Shown one piece after another: positions 5,381-8,322 of a stretch of 8,322 nt of DNA. Position 1 is the stretch's first letter, and every line of letters begins with the position of its first letter. The notes below the pieces were generated by a model, which saw only the letters and a list, made by a program, of their open reading frames with translations, was not told the origin of the DNA and did not search any database. The position numbers were made by a program, and so were the translations under genes. This stretch comes from Acetobacteraceae bacterium (GTDB taxonomy: Bacteria; Pseudomonadota; Alphaproteobacteria; Acetobacterales; Acetobacteraceae): NCBI GenBank assembly GCA_030044345.1, contig JASHVY010000324.1, forward strand, positions 1-8,322. The letters are read 5' to 3'.

Positions 5381-7180
5381 TCAGCAGAGCTTGACCTTGA
5401 CGTAAGACCCCGGTGCTGGCTCGATCACCTTGAGCTTGCCCTGACCGGGGATGCGTGCCGGCACGCGCTCGGGCGCCTGGGCGGTGATCCAGCGATGCCA
5501 GTCGGGCCACCAGGAACCGGCAAGCTCTGTGGCGCCGGCAAGCCATTCCTGCGGGTCCGCCGGCAATTCGGCGTTGATCCAGTGATTATACTTGCCGCTG
5601 TCCGGCGGATTGACGACGCCTGCGATATGGCCGGAGGCGGCCAGCACGAAGCGGGTCGGCCCGCTGAGGAGCCTGGCACCCCGATACGTCGCCTTCCAGG
5701 GCGCGATATGGTCCTCGCGCGTCGAGAGGAAATAGGCCGGGATCTTGATCCGGCGGAGATCGATCGGCTCGCCGCGCAACGTGATCCCCCCGGGCACGGC
5801 GAGCTTGTTCTCCTGATACATTTTGCGCAGGTAGAAACTGTGCATGCGCGCCGGCATGCGCGTCGAATCCGCATTCCAGTAAAGAAGATCGAAGGGGAAG
5901 GGATCGTTGCCGAGAAGATAGTTATTGACGACGAACGACCAGATCAGGTCGTTGGCCCGCAGCATGTTGAAGGTCGCGGCCATCTCGCTTCCTTCCAGGA
6001 AGCCGCGCCGGTTCATCCGCTCCTCGAGAACCTTGAGCTGCTCTTCGTCGATGAAGACGTTGAGCTCGCCCGATTCGGTGAAATCGAGCAGGCTGGTGAA
6101 GAAAGTGGCCGCCTTGACCGGCTGCCTCCGCTTGGTCGCGAGCCAGGCGAGCGAGGCCCCGAGCAGCGTGCCGCCGAGGCAATAGCCGATCGCGTTTATG
6201 TCCCGCTCGCCGGTCGCCTTCTCGATCGCATCCAGGGCGTCGAGCACGCCCTCGGTCAAGTAATCGTCGAAACCCTTGTCGGCGAGCTTTTCGCCCGGGT
6301 TGACCCAGCTCACCATGAACACCGTATGGCCCTGGGAAACAGCCCAGCGCACGAAGCTGTTCTTGGGGCGCAGATCGAGGATGTAGAACTTGTTGATCCA
6401 GGGCGGCACGATCAGGAGCGGACGCTTCAGCACCGTCTCGGTGGAAGGCGTGTACTGGACGAGCTGCATGAGATCGTTCTGATAGACGACCGCGCCCGGC
6501 GAGACGGCGATATTGCCGCCCACCTGAAAGGCGTCCATGTCGGTCATCTTGATGCGGAGCTGGCCCTTGCCGCGATCGAGATCGGCAAGGAGATTGGCAA
6601 GCCCCTTGAGCAGGTTCTCCCCACCCGTCTCGGCGGTCTTGCGCAGGACCTCCGGGTTGGTGAGCACGAAATTGCTGGGGCTCATCGCCTCGACGAACTG
6701 GCGGGCGTAGAAATCCACCTTCTGCGCCGTCTTCGGCTCGAGACCGTCCACCCGCCGGACCACGTCCTGAACGAAGCGGGCCGAGAGCAGGTAGGATTGC
6801 TTGATGAAGTCGAAGATCTCGTTCTCGTTCCAGGCCGAGTCCTTGAAGCGCCGGTCGCCCGGATCGGTCTCGATCACCGGCTTCGTCTCGAGCCCCATGA
6901 CGCGCCGGGCCGTGTTCTGCCAGAGCGTCATGTAATCCTGCCAGAAGCCGAGCTGGGCCTGCATCAGTTCGGCCGGGTTCGCCATCAGGCGCGTCGTCAT
7001 CTCGAGGAAGGCACTGCCGATATTGAGCGGGTCGAGCGCTTGGCTTTCGTCCGACTGGCGCCTCAGCCACTCGCTCACGATGCGTTGGGAGCGCTCGGCG
7101 ACATCCGCCATCGAGCGGCCGATCATCGCCGGATCGGGCAGCTTGAATGCGGGTGCCTCCGGCTTCTCCGAATCGGCCAT
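5381..7180 (-). CDS. phaC: Class I polyhydroxyalkanoate synthase
   Basis: PhaC polymerises (R)-3-hydroxyacyl-CoA, typically 3-hydroxybutyryl-CoA, into PHA on storage-granule surfaces. The 599-residue product matches the usual class I length. Its N-terminal domain covers about 1-220 and an alpha/beta-hydrolase domain follows. The lipase-like box GYCLGG carries nucleophile Cys334; Asp490 (STREDHIAPW) and His518 (ASGHIAGVVNPP) complete the triad. Conserved VPPWINKFYILDL (258-270) and DLLYWNAD (431-438) support the assignment. The start is ATG at 7180-7178 with AAGGA seven bases upstream. The gene is alone: no phaA, phaB, phasin or phaR in view. It converges on ftsY and diverges from the lipoprotein gene, with inverted copies of a repeat on both sides. 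Confidence 0.97.
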   Translation of the reverse strand: MADSEKPEAPAFKLPDPAMIGRSMADVAERSQRIVSEWLRRQSDESQALDPLNIGSAFLEMTTRLMANPAELMQAQLGFWQDYMTLWQNTARRVMGLETKPVIETDPGDRRFKDSAWNENEIFDFIKQSYLLSARFVQDVVRRVDGLEPKTAQKVDFYARQFVEAMSPSNFVLTNPEVLRKTAETGGENLLKGLANLLADLDRGKGQLRIKMTDMDAFQVGGNIAVSPGAVVYQNDLMQLVQYTPSTETVLKRPLLIVPPWINKFYILDLRPKNSFVRWAVSQGHTVFMVSWVNPGEKLADKGFDDYLTEGVLDALDAIEKATGERDINAIGYCLGGTLLGASLAWLATKRRQPVKAATFFTSLLDFTESGELNVFIDEEQLKVLEERMNRRGFLEGSEMAATFNMLRANDLIWSFVVNNYLLGNDPFPFDLLYWNADSTRMPARMHSFYLRKMYQENKLAVPGGITLRGEPIDLRRIKIPAYFLSTREDHIAPWKATYRGARLLSGPTRFVLAASGHIAGVVNPPDSGKYNHWINAELPADPQEWLAGATELAGSWWPDWHRWITAQAPERVPARIPGQGKLKVIEPAPGSYVKVKLC

Positions 7181-7285
7181 GGGAGTATCCTTTCCGCGAA
7201 TGAGGATCCCGCGCTACATCAGCAATGCGGCATGCGGCAGCTTCGGAGCCGTGGCAAGACCATGATCAGCGGCGGCGCGGAACTT
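7181..7285. promoter_or_regulatory. phaC upstream region
   Basis: These 105 bases must hold the phaC ribosome-binding site (AAGGA about 7188-7192, minus strand) and probably its promoter. No minus-strand pair of hexamers close to the sigma70 consensus with 16-18-base spacing is visible. A short tandem ATGCGGC ATGCGGC AGC lies at 7225-7241, with GCA/TGC triplets resembling the TGC-rich sites bound by PhaR-type repressors; this is only suggestive. Confidence 0.25.
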
Positions 7286-7369
7286 AGATCAATATGGCTT
7301 CTGATGGAATCGGGGCACCCCGCCGACTTGTCGGCGGGGTGCCCCGAACGTATTCGCGGGGACCCCGGG
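7286..7369 (+). repeat. Diverged second copy of the ftsY-phaC repeat core, with enlarged palindrome
   Basis: AGATCAATATGGCTT (7286-7300) is identical to the minus strand at 5266-5252. Further shared blocks follow in the same order: CGGGGCACCCCGC, then AACGT(A/G)TTCGCGGGGA and CCCG. The copy differs by an inserted segment that creates a perfect palindrome, CGGGGCACCCCGCCGAC (7311-7327), a TT loop, and its complement (7330-7346); the flanking T-A pair extends the stem to 18 bp. Orientation is opposite to the first copy. The outer arms seen at 5089-5357 are not clearly present here, so it is partial or decayed. It lies between the divergent starts of phaC and the lipoprotein gene. Confidence 0.7.
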
Positions 7370-7447
7370 GCAGGGCCCCCGGCTGGGCGCAAGCGGAGGG
7401 TTCAAGCCGGAATAGCGCGGTGCACCCAAAGTTCCGCCCTCTTCGGC

Positions 7448-8322
7448 ATGGCTGCTTTGCTGCTTCTTTGCGGCTGCGCCTCGGCCCCGCCGGTGATCAA
7501 CCCGGTCGATTGGTACCATGACATCGAGGGCGGCCCGATCGCCAAGAAGCGGCAGGAGATACCGGGCGCGGAGGCTCCCTATCCCAATCTCGCCAATGTC
7601 CCTCAGCCGCCGCAGGTGATCCCCTCCGCCGAGCGGGATCGGATTTCCGCGTCCTTGCTCGCCGAGCGGACCCATGCCGAGCAGGAGGCCGTGCTGGCAC
7701 CGCTGCCTCCGGCGAGCGCCGCTGCGGCAGGCCAAGCCACCGCATCCGCCGCGCCTGCGCCGGCGACTGCTCCATTGGCAGTCCCGGGGGCAACATCGTC
7801 GCCGGGTGGATCATCACCGGCGGCTGCGCCCTCACCGGCAGCGAGCACAGGCGGGTCAGCTCCGGCCGAGACGGAGGCTCAGGACCAGGCCCAGAGCCAG
7901 GAATCCGCGCCGCCGGACTCAGCGCTCGCCGCCGCCGCGGCTGCCCTGCCCAGCATTCCGGCAGCACCACCGCCACCACCCGCCATCGCCGGAGTCCCGG
8001 CAGCCCCCGGCCCGCCGCCACGTCCCTTCGCCACCGTCCAACCGGCCACACAGGCACTGACACTGCAATTCGCGGCCGGGTCAGCCGATCTTACCGCCGC
8101 CGAGCGGGCGCGCATCCGCACCCTTGCTGCCACGCGCGGCAAGGGGAGCATTGCGGTGATGGGCTATGGGGACGCGGCGCAGAGCAACGCAGAGGCTCAA
8201 GCGGCGGCGCTTCAGCTCGGGCTCGCCAGAGCAAGCGCGGTTGCCTCGGCACTGGCGGCTGATGGGGTGCCGGAGGATGCGCTCCGTCTCGGCGCCGAGG
8301 CCTCGGGTGGCGGCGCGACCTT
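7448..8322 (+). CDS. OmpA-like lipoprotein, partial at right edge
   Basis: The frame stays open to the window end (291 codons from ATG 7448). It encodes a hydrophobic stretch ending LLLLCGCAS, whose second Cys fits a lipobox, so the protein is probably lipidated and anchored in the envelope. A short conserved-looking segment follows (INPVDWYHDIEGG, then PYPNLANVP). Next comes a long Ala/Pro/Ser-rich linker (about 80-200), then an OmpA-C-like peptidoglycan-binding domain (LQFAAGSADLTAAER, IAVMGYGD, LGLARASAVASALAADGVP) cut by the edge. From ATG 7448 only nine residues precede the lipid Cys, with no positive charge, which is too short for a usual signal peptide. In-frame alternatives are ATG 7304 or TTG 7328, both inside the repeat. 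The family is known in Rhodospirillales as OmpA-family proteins; its exact role is unknown to me. Confidence 0.8.
   Translation, partial: MAALLLLCGCASAPPVINPVDWYHDIEGGPIAKKRQEIPGAEAPYPNLANVPQPPQVIPSAERDRISASLLAERTHAEQEAVLAPLPPASAAAAGQATASAAPAPATAPLAVPGATSSPGGSSPAAAPSPAASTGGSAPAETEAQDQAQSQESAPPDSALAAAAAALPSIPAAPPPPPAIAGVPAAPGPPPRPFATVQPATQALTLQFAAGSADLTAAERARIRTLAATRGKGSIAVMGYGDAAQSNAEAQAAALQLGLARASAVASALAADGVPEDALRLGAEASGGGAT

Noticed and set aside
5086..5405. Small open frames within the inverted-repeat element (for example 5086-5358 and 5151-5546)
   Set aside because: They read through palindromic DNA in several frames, lack ribosome-binding sites and resemble no protein.
5922..7070. 382-codon minus-strand frame overlapping phaC in another frame
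   Set aside because: PhaC with its complete catalytic triad explains this DNA; the alternative is Arg/Gly-rich shadow translation.
7497..8151. Minus-strand frames opposite the lipoprotein linker
   Set aside because: They are the antisense of Ala/Pro-rich codons (giving Gly/Arg/Ala) and have no recognisable domain.

Overview
The window is GC-rich, densely packed chromosomal DNA from an alphaproteobacterium. Protein family features and gene order (rpmI-rplT-pheS-pheT; dapF-mtaB-ftsY; a class I PHA synthase; an Ala/Pro-rich OmpA-like lipoprotein) fit Rhodospirillales, perhaps Acetobacteraceae. That placement is an inference from gene content and style; no rRNA is present to confirm it.

Layout. 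(1) Positions 1-1894, minus strand: a translation operon read right to left, rpmI (bL35), rplT (bL20), pheS, then the first 64 codons of pheT, which runs off the left edge. infC, often the first gene of this cluster, is not next to it. (2) Positions 1895-2157: a divergent promoter region with a good sigma70-type promoter for rpmI, a roughly 105-nt GC-rich leader, a weaker candidate promoter for dapF, and recurring CGTGAT motifs. (3) Positions 2158-5089, plus strand: dapF, mtaB and ftsY with overlapping stop and start codons (lysine/peptidoglycan precursor synthesis, tRNA t6A37 methylthiolation, SRP receptor). (4) Positions 5089-5357: the gap between ftsY and the convergent phaC is filled almost end to end by one concentric imperfect inverted repeat. 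(5) Positions 5381-7180, minus strand: phaC, class I polyhydroxyalkanoate synthase with Cys334, Asp490 and His518. (6) Positions 7181-7447: a spacer with a second, diverged copy of the core of that repeat, in opposite orientation, so phaC sits between inverted copies. (7) From about 7448 to the right edge, plus strand: an OmpA-like lipoprotein gene whose start codon is uncertain.

The coding content is mostly housekeeping plus carbon storage; I see no defence system, integrase, transposase, CRISPR array or RNA gene. The most unusual material is non-coding: the long hairpin-forming repeat between ftsY and phaC, its relative upstream of phaC, and the apparently displaced translation start of the lipoprotein gene beside that second copy.
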